8,994 nucleotides of DNA from the NCBI GenBank assembly GCA_003096255.1, contig PIXS01000258.1:1-8994 (forward strand), in the 5' to 3' direction. This stretch comes from Candidatus Bathyarchaeum sp. Its GTDB lineage: Archaea > Thermoproteota > Bathyarchaeia > Bathyarchaeales > Bathyarchaeaceae. Made by a program: the position numbers and the translations under genes. The notes beneath the pieces were generated by a model. That model was not told where the DNA came from and did no database searches. It was given only the letters and a program-made list of their open reading frames with translations. Of the stretch, positions 1 to 7,312 are shown in pieces (the first letter of the stretch is position 1; every line of letters begins with the position of its first letter).

Positions 1-64
1 CAAACTAGGTTCTCAAAATGATATGGTCTAGAGAAGGCAGTACGGTAGATTTTGCTTCAAAATA

Positions 65-71
65 CTTAATA
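65..71 (+). promoter_or_regulatory. Candidate TATA box of the tRNA-Leu gene
   Basis: The heptamer CTTAATA resembles the archaeal TATA consensus and is preceded by an A-rich stretch (CAAAA) that could serve as a BRE. It ends 30 nt before the first base of the mature tRNA, so a start about 25 nt downstream would leave a leader of only a few bases, as is common for archaeal tRNA genes. This rests on spacing and composition only. Confidence 0.45.
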
Positions 72-101
72 GATAAACCATTAACCTCAAAATTGAAACG
101 A

Positions 102-221
102 GCGGGGGTACCCGAGCCAGGTCTAAATAGCGGGTCAAAATTAGATCCCCTAGGAAAAGGGGGAGGACTTAAGATCCTCTGGCGCAGGCCTCCACGGGTT
201 CGAATCCCGTCCCCCGCACCA
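102..221 (+). tRNA. tRNA-Leu (anticodon UAA), with a D-loop insertion
   Basis: This tRNA reads the leucine codon UUA. The acceptor stem pairs GCGGGGG (102-108) with CCCCCGC (211-217), followed by discriminator A218 and a genome-encoded CCA (219-221). The D-stem is CCC (111-113) with GGG (159-161). The anticodon stem pairs GAGGA (163-167) with TCCTC (175-179) around the loop CTTAAGA, giving anticodon TAA at 170-172. The variable region after it is long, as in class II tRNA-Leu, and the T-arm is ACGGG-TTCGAAT-CCCGT (194-210). Only the D-loop is abnormal: 45 nt (114-158) where archaeal tRNA-Leu usually has about 13, so the gene spans 117 nt before CCA instead of about 85. All other arms are intact, so I read it as functional with a spliced intron. 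A pseudogene or an unusual D-arm is less likely. Confidence 0.93.
124..155 (+). other. Putative tRNA intron in the D-loop (32 nt)
   Basis: Removing 124-155 joins GAGCCAGGTC to AAA, giving the 13-nt D-loop expected for archaeal tRNA-Leu and a mature body of 85 nt plus CCA. Around these junctions, CCAGG (117-121) can pair with CCTAGG (149-154), one A being unpaired, with short unpaired segments after each strand. This is a relaxed bulge-helix-bulge substrate for the archaeal splicing endonuclease. A competing 7-bp helix, GGTCTAA (120-126) with TTAGATC (141-147), is also visible. The exact splice points are inferred, and a shift of a few bases is possible. Confidence 0.55.
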
Positions 222-230
222 TCTGTTGGC

Positions 231-257
231 TTTTTTGTGTATAATATCCATTTTTTT
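231..257 (+). terminator. Oligo-T terminators of the tRNA gene
   Basis: A run of six T (231-236) starts ten bases after the CCA end, and a second run of seven T follows at 251-257. Archaeal RNA polymerase stops at such T-runs without needing a hairpin, and I see no strong hairpin before them. Two in series suggest a main and a back-up stop. Confidence 0.6.
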
Positions 258-278
258 GTTGTAAATGTTTGTATACTG

Positions 279-288
279 TTTAAAATAT
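279..288 (+). promoter_or_regulatory. Possible TATA box upstream of the kinase gene
   Basis: TTTAAAATAT is the best TATA-like match in the 245-nt gap between the tRNA and the kinase gene. A start about 25 nt downstream would give a leader of roughly 150 nt, long for an archaeon, so a nearer and weaker promoter is possible. The rest of the gap (320-450) is AT-rich with no open frame, repeat or RNA motif that I recognise. Confidence 0.28.
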
Positions 289-452
289 ACTAGATGTCTA
301 AAGTTGTTTATTATTAATTCTATTTGACTACCAAATGATTTTAATAACTGTTCTTAATCCGAATTAACTATGTCTCTGATTCGTATTTCAGGTTCACAAG
401 TATTATCCACAACATTAGTCCTTTTTGACTGGTGTAGTGGGTTCCTTGAATA

Positions 453-459
453 GGAGATG
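453..459 (+). promoter_or_regulatory. Ribosome-binding site of the kinase gene
   Basis: GGAGATG lies 7 nt before the ATG at 467 and is complementary, apart from one base, to the anti-Shine-Dalgarno end of archaeal 16S rRNA. It fixes the start at 467. Confidence 0.65.
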
Positions 460-466
460 CACTTGA

Positions 467-3400
467 ATGAAGAACCATGGGGTGCCACCATTACCTAACG
501 GAAGAACAGACAAGACCACAGAAGCGCCGATCAATGTCTTGTGTGTAGACGACGAAGCCATTTTTCTAGCAAGCACAAAACAGCTCTTGGAAATGGTTGC
601 CCCTTTTCATGTGGACTTCGCATCCTCTGTCAATGATGCTCTAGAGAAGATGAAAGGTAAAGCGTTTGATGTTGTTGTGTCTGACTATCAGATGCCTGAG
701 AAAAGTGGTTTGGACTTTTTGAAGGAACTCAGAGAGAGCGGGAACGATATTCCCTTTATCTTGTTTACTGGGAAAGGCAGAGAGGAAGTGGCAGTAAAGG
801 CTCTCAATCTTGGGGCAGACAGGTACTTCAACAAGTTTGGGAATCCTGAAACCGTTTATGGCGAACTTGTTCATGGAATACGTCAGGCAGTGGCTCAAAG
901 ACGAGCAGAAAAAGAGATATGGGATCGAGAAGAGCGCCTACGAGCAATATTTTCTTCGTCTCCTGACGGCATGTTTACCAGCGACCTGAATGGAATCATA
1001 ACCGACTGCAACCTAGAGACTCTGAAACTTGTAGAAGCTTCATCTATGTCTGACATAATTGGCAAACATTTTCAGACTTTTGTAGCAAAAGAGGAGAACG
1101 AAAAGGTAGATGCTGCCTTCAGTGAAGTGCTAGAAAAGAGCTTCGTAACTAATCGAGAAACCAAGTTATTAACAAAAAGTGGGGCTGAGGTTCCTATAGG
1201 TTTTTCTGCAAGCATACTCAGAGATGCATACGGTAAACCGGTAGGGGCTGTAGCGTTAGTAAGGAACATAAGTGACCGCAAGAAAGCGGAGGCATCGTTA
1301 CGGCAGAGTGAAAACAAGTTTAGGGGCTTTTTTGAGAACTCTCCTGATTACTGCTACATAATTTCTCCAGAAGGAAAAATTGTAGACGTTAGTAAAACTG
1401 TCTTAGACTCCCTTGGTTACAGCAAGGATGAGCTTCTTGGAAAACCTTTACTATCAACAATTTATGCTCCATCTTCGCGGCAAAAAGCCAGAAATTTGTT
1501 TGAGAAATGGAAAAAAACTGGCAAAATTCGGAATGAGGAACTTGAAATAGTTACTAAGCAGGGCGAAAGACGGGCTGTTCTACTTAATGCTCATTCCGTT
1601 CATGATATTGATGGTCGGTTGCTGTATTTTGTTTCTGTTCAAAAAGATATAACCGAACACAAGAAGGCTGATGAGGCATTAAGAAAGTCTGAGGAAAAAT
1701 ATAGGGGCATTGTTGAGCTTTCTCCTGACGGCATAGCGACTATGAACCTGAAAGGCACAGTAACTTCTGTTAACAAGGCATTTTTGGATCTGACAGGTTT
1801 CTCTAAGGATGAAATTGTTGGGAAACATTTCACAAAACTGGGAACTCTAAGACTACAGGACATTCCCAAATATACGAAATTGGTTTACTCTATGTTAAGA
1901 GGAAAAAAGCCTGGACCTTTCGAATTTGATTATTTGCGCAAAGATGGGACTCAACGTTTAGGTGAAGCACGTATACGTGTGATGAAAGAAAAAGGCAAAA
2001 CAACTGGTCTACAAGCGATTTTAGCCGACATTACTGAACGTAAAAAAGTTGAACATGAGCTTAAAGAGTCTGAGGAAAAATATCGAAGAATGGTTGAGCA
2101 GGCTCCTGACAGCATAATGACCTTCGACTTAAATGGGCTAATTACATCATGCAACGATACTGCAGCATCCATGTCAGGACAATCTAGAGAGGAGTTGATT
2201 GGGAAACATTTCTCAGAATTTAGCACTGTAGATGAAGCGCAGCTCCAAAGATTCAGGGACTTAATTCCTTTTGTTATTGAACGGGGCGCCCCTGAACCGT
2301 TTGAGGTTGTAAGACTAGACAAAGATGGGAATCCTGTTTATGGTGAAGTTCATCTCAGTTTACTGAAAGAAGGAAAAGAAGTAACTGGTTTTCAAACAAT
2401 AACAAGAGACGTTACCGAACGTAAGGGAGCTGAAGAAAAGCTGCGAGATAGCGAAAAACGATTTAGGGAATTGGCAGAGTTACTTCCCCAAGTAATTTTC
2501 GAGTATAACCTGAATGGGATCCTCACTTATGTGAATAATGAAGCATACACAAGATTTGGGTTTTCTAAAGAAGAGTTTGACAAAGGAATCAACATAATGA
2601 AAGTTATTGCTCCAGAATATGTAGACAAAGCAAAAATGAATGTAGCCAAATTACTTAATGGAAAAAAATCACTAAACAACGAATACCAAATAATCAGAAA
2701 AGACGGAACTAGATTTCCTGCAATTATTAGTGGTGCTCCAATAATTAAAAGCGACAAAGTAGTCGGCGTCCGTGGAGTACTTATTGACATCACAGAACGC
2801 AAGAAAAATGAAGAAAAACATCTAGAAAGCGAAAAACGATTTAGGGAATTGGCAGAGTTACTTCCCGAAGTAATTTTCGAGTATGACCGCAATGGTAAAC
2901 TGACGTATGCAAATCATAAAGCATACCGTAGATTCGGGTTTTCTAAAGAAGAGTTTGACAAAGGAATCAACATAAGGGAGTTTGTTGTGCCAGAAGAATT
3001 AGACAGAACAAAAAAGAATATGGCTACGTTACTTAACGGAGAAAAATCAATAAACATTGCACATAACCTAGTCACAAAAAATGGAACGAAATTTCCTGCA
3101 ATTCTCAGCGGCACACCAATAATCAAAGACGAAAAAGTAGTAGGAGTACGTGGAATACTTATCGACATCAGTGAACAACAAAAAACAGTACAAGCCTTGG
3201 CCACGGAAAAGAAAAGACTCAAGGGAATAATGGAAAACGTAGACTTAATGATTGCATATTTTGACACTAATTTCAATTTTATCACAGTTAATTCTGCATA
3301 TGCTAAGGGTTCAGGATACAAAGTTGAAGAACTAATAGGAAAAAACCATTTTGACCTATTTCCCGATGCAGAAAACCAGCGCATATTTGAAAAAGTCAGG

Positions 3401-5776
3401 GACACAGGCAAACAAGTATCATTTGTGGATAAACCATTCGAGTACCCTAACCAACCTGAAAAGGGAACAACATACTGGGATTGGACCCTCACTCCAATAA
3501 AAAATGATGCAGGAAAAACAGATGGACTTGTTTTGTCCCTAGCTGAAACCACACAACGTATGCATATGGAACAACAGCTTAAAGATTCTGAAGAGAAATA
3601 CCATAAACAATTTGAAGAAAGCTTAGATGCAATCCTTTTAGCTGACCCAGACACAGGAATAATAATTGATTGTAACAGGGCTGCAACCCGACTCTTCGGT
3701 AAAAGAAAATCTGAGCTTGTTGGAAACCATCAGAAGATTTTGCATCCCCCTCAAAAATTACGGAGCAACTTTAGCCGCACTTTTATTGCCCACCGTGAAG
3801 ACAAGGATGGAATAGCACTCGAATCCGAGATAGTTACCAAAAATGGTGAAATCAGGGACGTTATAATCAAAGGCAACATCATTAAACTGGGTAAAAGAAA
3901 AGTTGTTCAAGGAATATTCCGAGACATTACTGAACAAAAAAAAGCAGAAGAAAAGCTGCGAGATAGCGAAGAAAAATTCCGTACAATAAGTGATTCTGCC
4001 CAAGACTCTATAATTCTGCTTGATGAAAATGGAGAAATCGTTTATTGGAACCTTGCTGCCGAAAAAACGTTCGGTTACACAAAAGAAGAAGCGATTGGCA
4101 AAGAACTGCATAGTTTTATTACGCCAGAACGTTTTTACGAAAATTACCGTAAGGGCTTGAAGAAATTCAAGGTAACTGGACAGGGTTCTGCTGTAGGAAA
4201 AACTTTGGAACTCTTTGCTAAAAGAAAAGATGGAACAGAATTTCCAATAGAACTTTCTCTTTCAGCACTAAAAATTAAAGGCAAATGGTGTGCAACAGGC
4301 ATAGTCAGAGACATCACTGAACAGAAGAAAGCTGAAACAGCACTTCGGGAGAGTGAGAAGCGTTTCAGAGAGTTAAGTGAATTGCTTCCCGAAGTAATCT
4401 TTGAAACAGATAAGAAAGGGTTTTTGAAATACGTAAATCATGCTGCATTTGAGCGATTTGGTTATTCTCATGAAGAGTTTGAGGCTGGTTTGCATGCTCA
4501 TACGATGTTAGTTCCTGAGGATCGGAAAAGAGCCAGAGAGACTATGGCTAAGGTAATGAAAGGAGAGAAGACGGGGTCAAATGAGTACACTGCCCTAAGG
4601 AAAGATGGAACTACTTTTCCAATTATCGTTAATTCCACTCCTATCATTCATGGCGATAAAGTCATGGGAATAAGAGGAATAATGGTAGACATTACTGAGC
4701 GCAAGAAGGCAGAAGATGCTTTGGCTAAGGAGCGAAAAACTCTTGAAAAGGTTACAGGAAACTTGCAGGCTAGACTCGTGATGGTTTCAAAGGATTATCG
4801 CATTTTGTGGTCAAACAAGTATCTAACAGATGCCCTAGGTGACGTAACTGGAAAAATCTGCTATCGGGCTCTCAATAGGCGAGATAGCGTTTGTTCTGGA
4901 TGTAAAGTTGCTGAAGTCATTAAAACTGGGAAGCGAGCAGTACATGAACAGCCAATCAATCATCCTAAACATGGGCAATACCTTCTTAGTATTACTTCCA
5001 TTCCAATTAAGGATGAAATCGGAAACGTCACCGAAGTCTTGGAGTTAGCAGTTGATATTACCGAACGCAAGAAAGCAGAGGACGCGTTGAAAGACACACT
5101 GAAAGAAATGGAGACCCTTAACGAAAAACTAAGCGTCATCGGGAAACTAACTCGGCATGATGCTCGAAACAAGCTTTCTGTTATCGCAAACAATGTCTAT
5201 TTAGCCAAAAACATGCTCAGCAAAGATACTGCCGCTTTAGAGAATCTGAACAGTATAGCGTCATCGATTGACCAGATAGAGAAGATTTTAGAGTTCGCAA
5301 GAAACTACGAGATGCTGGGTACTGAAGAGCTGTCGTATATAGATGTGAAGAAAAGTTTTGACGAAGCAATAATGCTCCTTTCGTGTCCCAATAACATTAA
5401 ACCAATAAATGACTGTGAAGGCTTGAATGTGCGGGCGGATTCGTCGCTGAGACAAATCTTCTATAACCTGATTGACAACTCGATGAAATATGGAGAAAAA
5501 GTGTCCTACATCAAAGTTCACTCCACAGAAAGAAAGGACAATCTTAAGCTAATTTATGAAGATGATGGCGTTGGCATACCTAAAGCTGAGAAGGAGAAGA
5601 TTTTCGTTGAAGGGTATGGGAAAGGCACAGGCTATGGACTATACCTAATACGAAAAATCTGTGAAAGCTACGGCTGGACCATCCAAGAAACAGGCGTATT
5701 TGGCAAAGGAATCCAATTCACTATAACAATCCCAAAAACAAACAAAAATGGCGAAACGAGTTACAGGCTCGATTAA
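467..5776 (+). CDS. Giant hybrid sensor histidine kinase: receiver, 11 PAS domains, HisKA/HATPase
   Basis: A 1769-residue cytoplasmic signalling kinase with no transmembrane segment or signal peptide. Residues ~21-140 form a receiver domain: acidic pair D28/D29, phospho-acceptor D73 (in SDYQMP), T101 and K123. Eleven PAS modules follow, starting near residues 155, 281, 408, 535, 662, 788, 918, 1041, 1167, 1296 and 1426. Most end in the D-I-T-E-R-K-K-A-E type linker helix that passes signals between PAS units. The kinase core has H-box H1564 (LTRHDARNKL), N-box N1667 and N1671, G1 box D1699-D1700-G-V-G and G2 box G-x-G-T-G-Y-G-L near 1718-1728, so it should be catalytically competent. PAS11 contains C1465, C1476 and C1479. 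By family knowledge, PAS domains bind small ligands, haem or flavin, or only relay signals; the stimulus here is unknown. No cognate response regulator is in the window, so output is unassigned. Start chosen from the GGAG-type site 7 nt upstream. Confidence 0.95.
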   Translation: MKNHGVPPLPNGRTDKTTEAPINVLCVDDEAIFLASTKQLLEMVAPFHVDFASSVNDALEKMKGKAFDVVVSDYQMPEKSGLDFLKELRESGNDIPFILFTGKGREEVAVKALNLGADRYFNKFGNPETVYGELVHGIRQAVAQRRAEKEIWDREERLRAIFSSSPDGMFTSDLNGIITDCNLETLKLVEASSMSDIIGKHFQTFVAKEENEKVDAAFSEVLEKSFVTNRETKLLTKSGAEVPIGFSASILRDAYGKPVGAVALVRNISDRKKAEASLRQSENKFRGFFENSPDYCYIISPEGKIVDVSKTVLDSLGYSKDELLGKPLLSTIYAPSSRQKARNLFEKWKKTGKIRNEELEIVTKQGERRAVLLNAHSVHDIDGRLLYFVSVQKDITEHKKADEALRKSEEKYRGIVELSPDGIATMNLKGTVTSVNKAFLDLTGFSKDEIVGKHFTKLGTLRLQDIPKYTKLVYSMLRGKKPGPFEFDYLRKDGTQRLGEARIRVMKEKGKTTGLQAILADITERKKVEHELKESEEKYRRMVEQAPDSIMTFDLNGLITSCNDTAASMSGQSREELIGKHFSEFSTVDEAQLQRFRDLIPFVIERGAPEPFEVVRLDKDGNPVYGEVHLSLLKEGKEVTGFQTITRDVTERKGAEEKLRDSEKRFRELAELLPQVIFEYNLNGILTYVNNEAYTRFGFSKEEFDKGINIMKVIAPEYVDKAKMNVAKLLNGKKSLNNEYQIIRKDGTRFPAIISGAPIIKSDKVVGVRGVLIDITERKKNEEKHLESEKRFRELAELLPEVIFEYDRNGKLTYANHKAYRRFGFSKEEFDKGINIREFVVPEELDRTKKNMATLLNGEKSINIAHNLVTKNGTKFPAILSGTPIIKDEKVVGVRGILIDISEQQKTVQALATEKKRLKGIMENVDLMIAYFDTNFNFITVNSAYAKGSGYKVEELIGKNHFDLFPDAENQRIFEKVRDTGKQVSFVDKPFEYPNQPEKGTTYWDWTLTPIKNDAGKTDGLVLSLAETTQRMHMEQQLKDSEEKYHKQFEESLDAILLADPDTGIIIDCNRAATRLFGKRKSELVGNHQKILHPPQKLRSNFSRTFIAHREDKDGIALESEIVTKNGEIRDVIIKGNIIKLGKRKVVQGIFRDITEQKKAEEKLRDSEEKFRTISDSAQDSIILLDENGEIVYWNLAAEKTFGYTKEEAIGKELHSFITPERFYENYRKGLKKFKVTGQGSAVGKTLELFAKRKDGTEFPIELSLSALKIKGKWCATGIVRDITEQKKAETALRESEKRFRELSELLPEVIFETDKKGFLKYVNHAAFERFGYSHEEFEAGLHAHTMLVPEDRKRARETMAKVMKGEKTGSNEYTALRKDGTTFPIIVNSTPIIHGDKVMGIRGIMVDITERKKAEDALAKERKTLEKVTGNLQARLVMVSKDYRILWSNKYLTDALGDVTGKICYRALNRRDSVCSGCKVAEVIKTGKRAVHEQPINHPKHGQYLLSITSIPIKDEIGNVTEVLELAVDITERKKAEDALKDTLKEMETLNEKLSVIGKLTRHDARNKLSVIANNVYLAKNMLSKDTAALENLNSIASSIDQIEKILEFARNYEMLGTEELSYIDVKKSFDEAIMLLSCPNNIKPINDCEGLNVRADSSLRQIFYNLIDNSMKYGEKVSYIKVHSTERKDNLKLIYEDDGVGIPKAEKEKIFVEGYGKGTGYGLYLIRKICESYGWTIQETGVFGKGIQFTITIPKTNKNGETSYRLD
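2450..3205 (+). repeat. Tandem duplication of a PAS module inside the kinase gene (2 x 378 bp)
   Basis: Units 2450-2827 (PAS5) and 2828-3205 (PAS6) are in register at exactly 378 bp (126 codons). Long stretches are nearly identical in DNA, not only in protein: the module start (2450-2504 against 2828-2882) and the segment coding for F-G-F-S-K-E-E-F-D-K-G-I-N-I (from about 2554 against 2932). Similarity continues to the DIT/DIS linker, where gac at 2786 matches gac at 3164, then fades. PAS10 (from 4352) is a more distant relative with the same R-E-L-x-E-L-L-P-E-V-I-F-E opening. The near-identical third-codon positions point to a recent copy event or gene conversion. Confidence 0.85.
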
Positions 5777-5802
5777 ACACCGTAACGTCATATCTGACTG
5801 AC

Positions 5803-5812
5803 AAAAAATTTT
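5803..5812. terminator. A6T4 run between the convergent kinase and radical SAM genes
   Basis: The kinase stop (5774-5776) and the radical SAM stop (5811-5813, minus strand) face each other with 34 nt between. The sequence AAAAAATTTT puts a U-run into both transcripts: six U for the minus-strand gene just after its stop, and four U for the plus-strand gene. It could act as a shared bidirectional stop. No sizeable hairpin is present; only a 4-bp GTCA/TGAC pair at 5787-5798. Confidence 0.45.
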
Positions 5813-7241
5813 AGGTGACAGACTTCACGCCTTCAGCGACGGCGTCAACTCTCTTTAGGTTACTGAGCAAAACGTTGAGGCGGTAGGAGCTTGTGCCCAT
5901 CTTAATCAACTGTTTCACGATATAGTCTGGGCGAACAAAAAACCGTTGATAGGCATCATGGATCATCTGTTCAATCTCTTTGCAGGGCACAGCATCAGGC
6001 GAAACCTCAGAAACCATGACTCCTGTCTCCCAGTGCTTTTCTTCATCCACGATGCCCTGCATCTTGAGTTCTTCCCAAATGTCGGTTCCCGGAAAAGTGG
6101 CGAGAATGTTGAATTGGGGAATGTCCACTTGAATCTTCTGGGCAAAATCTAGGGTGTGCTGAATCTCTTTTCTTGTTTCGTTGGGAGCTCCCAAAATAAA
6201 GGACGCCACAATCACATCTATGCCAGCTTTACGGGCTTTTGCTGTTGCCTCTTCAGCCTGCTTTGGGGTTGTCCGTTTATCATAATAATCCAGAATCCGC
6301 TGAGTGGCGTTTTCGATTCCAAAATAAATCATTTTGCAGTTACCCCTCACCAGAGCCTGCACCATCTCTCTGGAAAAGTTGTCAACTCTGCCTTCGGCAA
6401 AAAATTCGATGTCAACTTTTTCTTTCTTTATTCTCTGGCACAGTTTGATGACTCTTTTTTGGTTCAGTGTGAAGTTGTCGTCCACAAAAAGGAACTGTTT
6501 GTAGCCTTGGCTGGACAGAAGATGCAGCTCCTCCATTATGTTATCCACTGACCTAGAGCGCCAGAGGTTTCGGGCTAATCTTCGGCATCCACAGAAGCGG
6601 CACTGAAAGGGGCAGCCTCTGGAAGTGACGAAGCCGCTGAATTTTTTTGGGGCAACAACTATTCCTGCCGTGGTGTTATGGTAATCTACGGGCAGCATTT
6701 CCCTGTCTGGAAAAGGCAACGAATCAATGTCTTTGATTAAGGGTCGGTCAGGAGTCGAAACTATTCTGCCATCTTTTTTGAAATTAATTCCCAAAACTTT
6801 CTTCAAGTCACCGTTCTTTTCTAGGCACTTTGCCAGCTCAAGGCTGGTGTGTTCTCCTTCTCCCCGAACAATGAAGTCCACAAAAGGATACTTTGTCAGA
6901 ATTCTTTCAGCATTAAAGGTTGCAAAGAAGTTGCCGAAAACTGTGACGATGTTGGGGTTCTCTTTCTTGATGTTCTCTGCGAGGAGCACTGCTTTGTGGC
7001 ATGAGCTGCTGCATGTGGAGAAACCTATGATGTCGGGGTTCTCCTTTTTCACCCAATCCAATGTGCCTTTTACTGAGTAGCCTTGAGGAGCCTCGTCTAT
7101 TATGGAAACGTCTACGCCATTTTCTCGCAGGTACGCTGCTATGTAGAGCATGCCAAGGGGAGGGGCTGCTCCCACCATCTTCTTAACATCTTCGATAGGC
7201 AACTCGGGATTTGGACCAGGATTAATGAACGAAAACTTCAT
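5811..7241 (-). CDS. B12-binding domain radical SAM protein, substrate unknown
   Basis: A 476-residue soluble enzyme of the class that pairs an N-terminal cobalamin-binding Rossmann domain (residues ~1-150, with A-A-P-P-L-G-M-L-Y-I-A-A-Y-L and V-R-G-E-G-E motifs) with a radical SAM barrel (~200-400). The [4Fe-4S]-binding motif is C210-x3-C214-x2-C217, followed by F-V-D-D-N-F and Y-F-G-I-E-N segments usual in this family. A helical tail of about 75 residues follows. Relatives include methyltransferases and ring-forming enzymes, so the reaction cannot be named from sequence. The B12 domain lacks a D-x-H-x-x-G motif, as is usual in this class. I chose ATG at 7241 because the protein then begins M-K-F-S-F-I-N-P-G, typical of the family, with purine-rich AAGG/GGGA just upstream. 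A longer frame from TTG at 7325 would add 28 unconserved-looking residues and run through the palindrome. It lies 110 nt downstream of tiaS and may have its own promoter. Confidence 0.9.
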   Translation of the reverse strand: MKFSFINPGPNPELPIEDVKKMVGAAPPLGMLYIAAYLRENGVDVSIIDEAPQGYSVKGTLDWVKKENPDIIGFSTCSSSCHKAVLLAENIKKENPNIVTVFGNFFATFNAERILTKYPFVDFIVRGEGEHTSLELAKCLEKNGDLKKVLGINFKKDGRIVSTPDRPLIKDIDSLPFPDREMLPVDYHNTTAGIVVAPKKFSGFVTSRGCPFQCRFCGCRRLARNLWRSRSVDNIMEELHLLSSQGYKQFLFVDDNFTLNQKRVIKLCQRIKKEKVDIEFFAEGRVDNFSREMVQALVRGNCKMIYFGIENATQRILDYYDKRTTPKQAEEATAKARKAGIDVIVASFILGAPNETRKEIQHTLDFAQKIQVDIPQFNILATFPGTDIWEELKMQGIVDEEKHWETGVMVSEVSPDAVPCKEIEQMIHDAYQRFFVRPDYIVKQLIKMGTSSYRLNVLLSNLKRVDAVAEGVKSVT

Positions 7242-7280
7242 GGGTTTCCCTTTTTTCCTTCGTAAGTTTTCTGCAGACGC

Positions 7281-7287
7281 ATTTAAG
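7281..7287 (-). promoter_or_regulatory. Candidate TATA box of the radical SAM gene
   Basis: On the minus strand this reads CTTAAAT preceded by AAA, a fair archaeal TATA/BRE pair. Initiation about 25 nt downstream (near 7258) would leave a leader of about 17 nt before the ATG at 7241. It shares three bases with one arm of the adjoining palindrome. Spacing fits, but no other evidence is available. Confidence 0.45.
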
Positions 7288-7312
7288 TTTACTGTCAAAA
7301 AACAGTAAACTT
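7285..7312. repeat. Perfect 11-bp inverted repeat upstream of the radical SAM gene
   Basis: AAGTTTACTGT (7285-7295) and ACAGTAAACTT (7302-7312) are exact reverse complements separated by CAAAAA. It sits 43 nt before the radical SAM start and touches its TATA-like box, the place where an archaeal repressor or activator would bind as a dimer. Alternatively the RNA hairpin, with six U in and beside its loop on the minus strand, may end the tiaS transcript, whose stop is 40 nt upstream. The sequence alone does not decide between the two. Confidence 0.8.

Noticed and set aside
18..293. Plus-strand open frame of 91 codons
   Set aside because: It runs straight through the tRNA-Leu gene, its second half is a translation of tRNA arms and T-runs, and it has no ribosome-binding site. 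Treated as chance.
2429..2460. Repeat of the linker DNA (AAGCTGCGAGATAGCGAA) also found near 3951
   Set aside because: It is a shared linker of PAS units, explained by module duplication. It is too short and in-frame to be a mobile or recombination site.
2914..3654. Minus-strand open frame of 246 codons inside the kinase gene
   Set aside because: It is antisense to PAS6-PAS8, rich in Ser/Phe/Leu as expected from reversed Lys/Glu codons, and has no domain or start signal. The other antisense frames within 641-5521 are of the same kind.
5946..7265. Several plus-strand frames of 60-131 codons opposite the radical SAM gene
   Set aside because: They are mirror frames of a well-conserved coding sequence, with no starts, domains or spacing that suggest genes.
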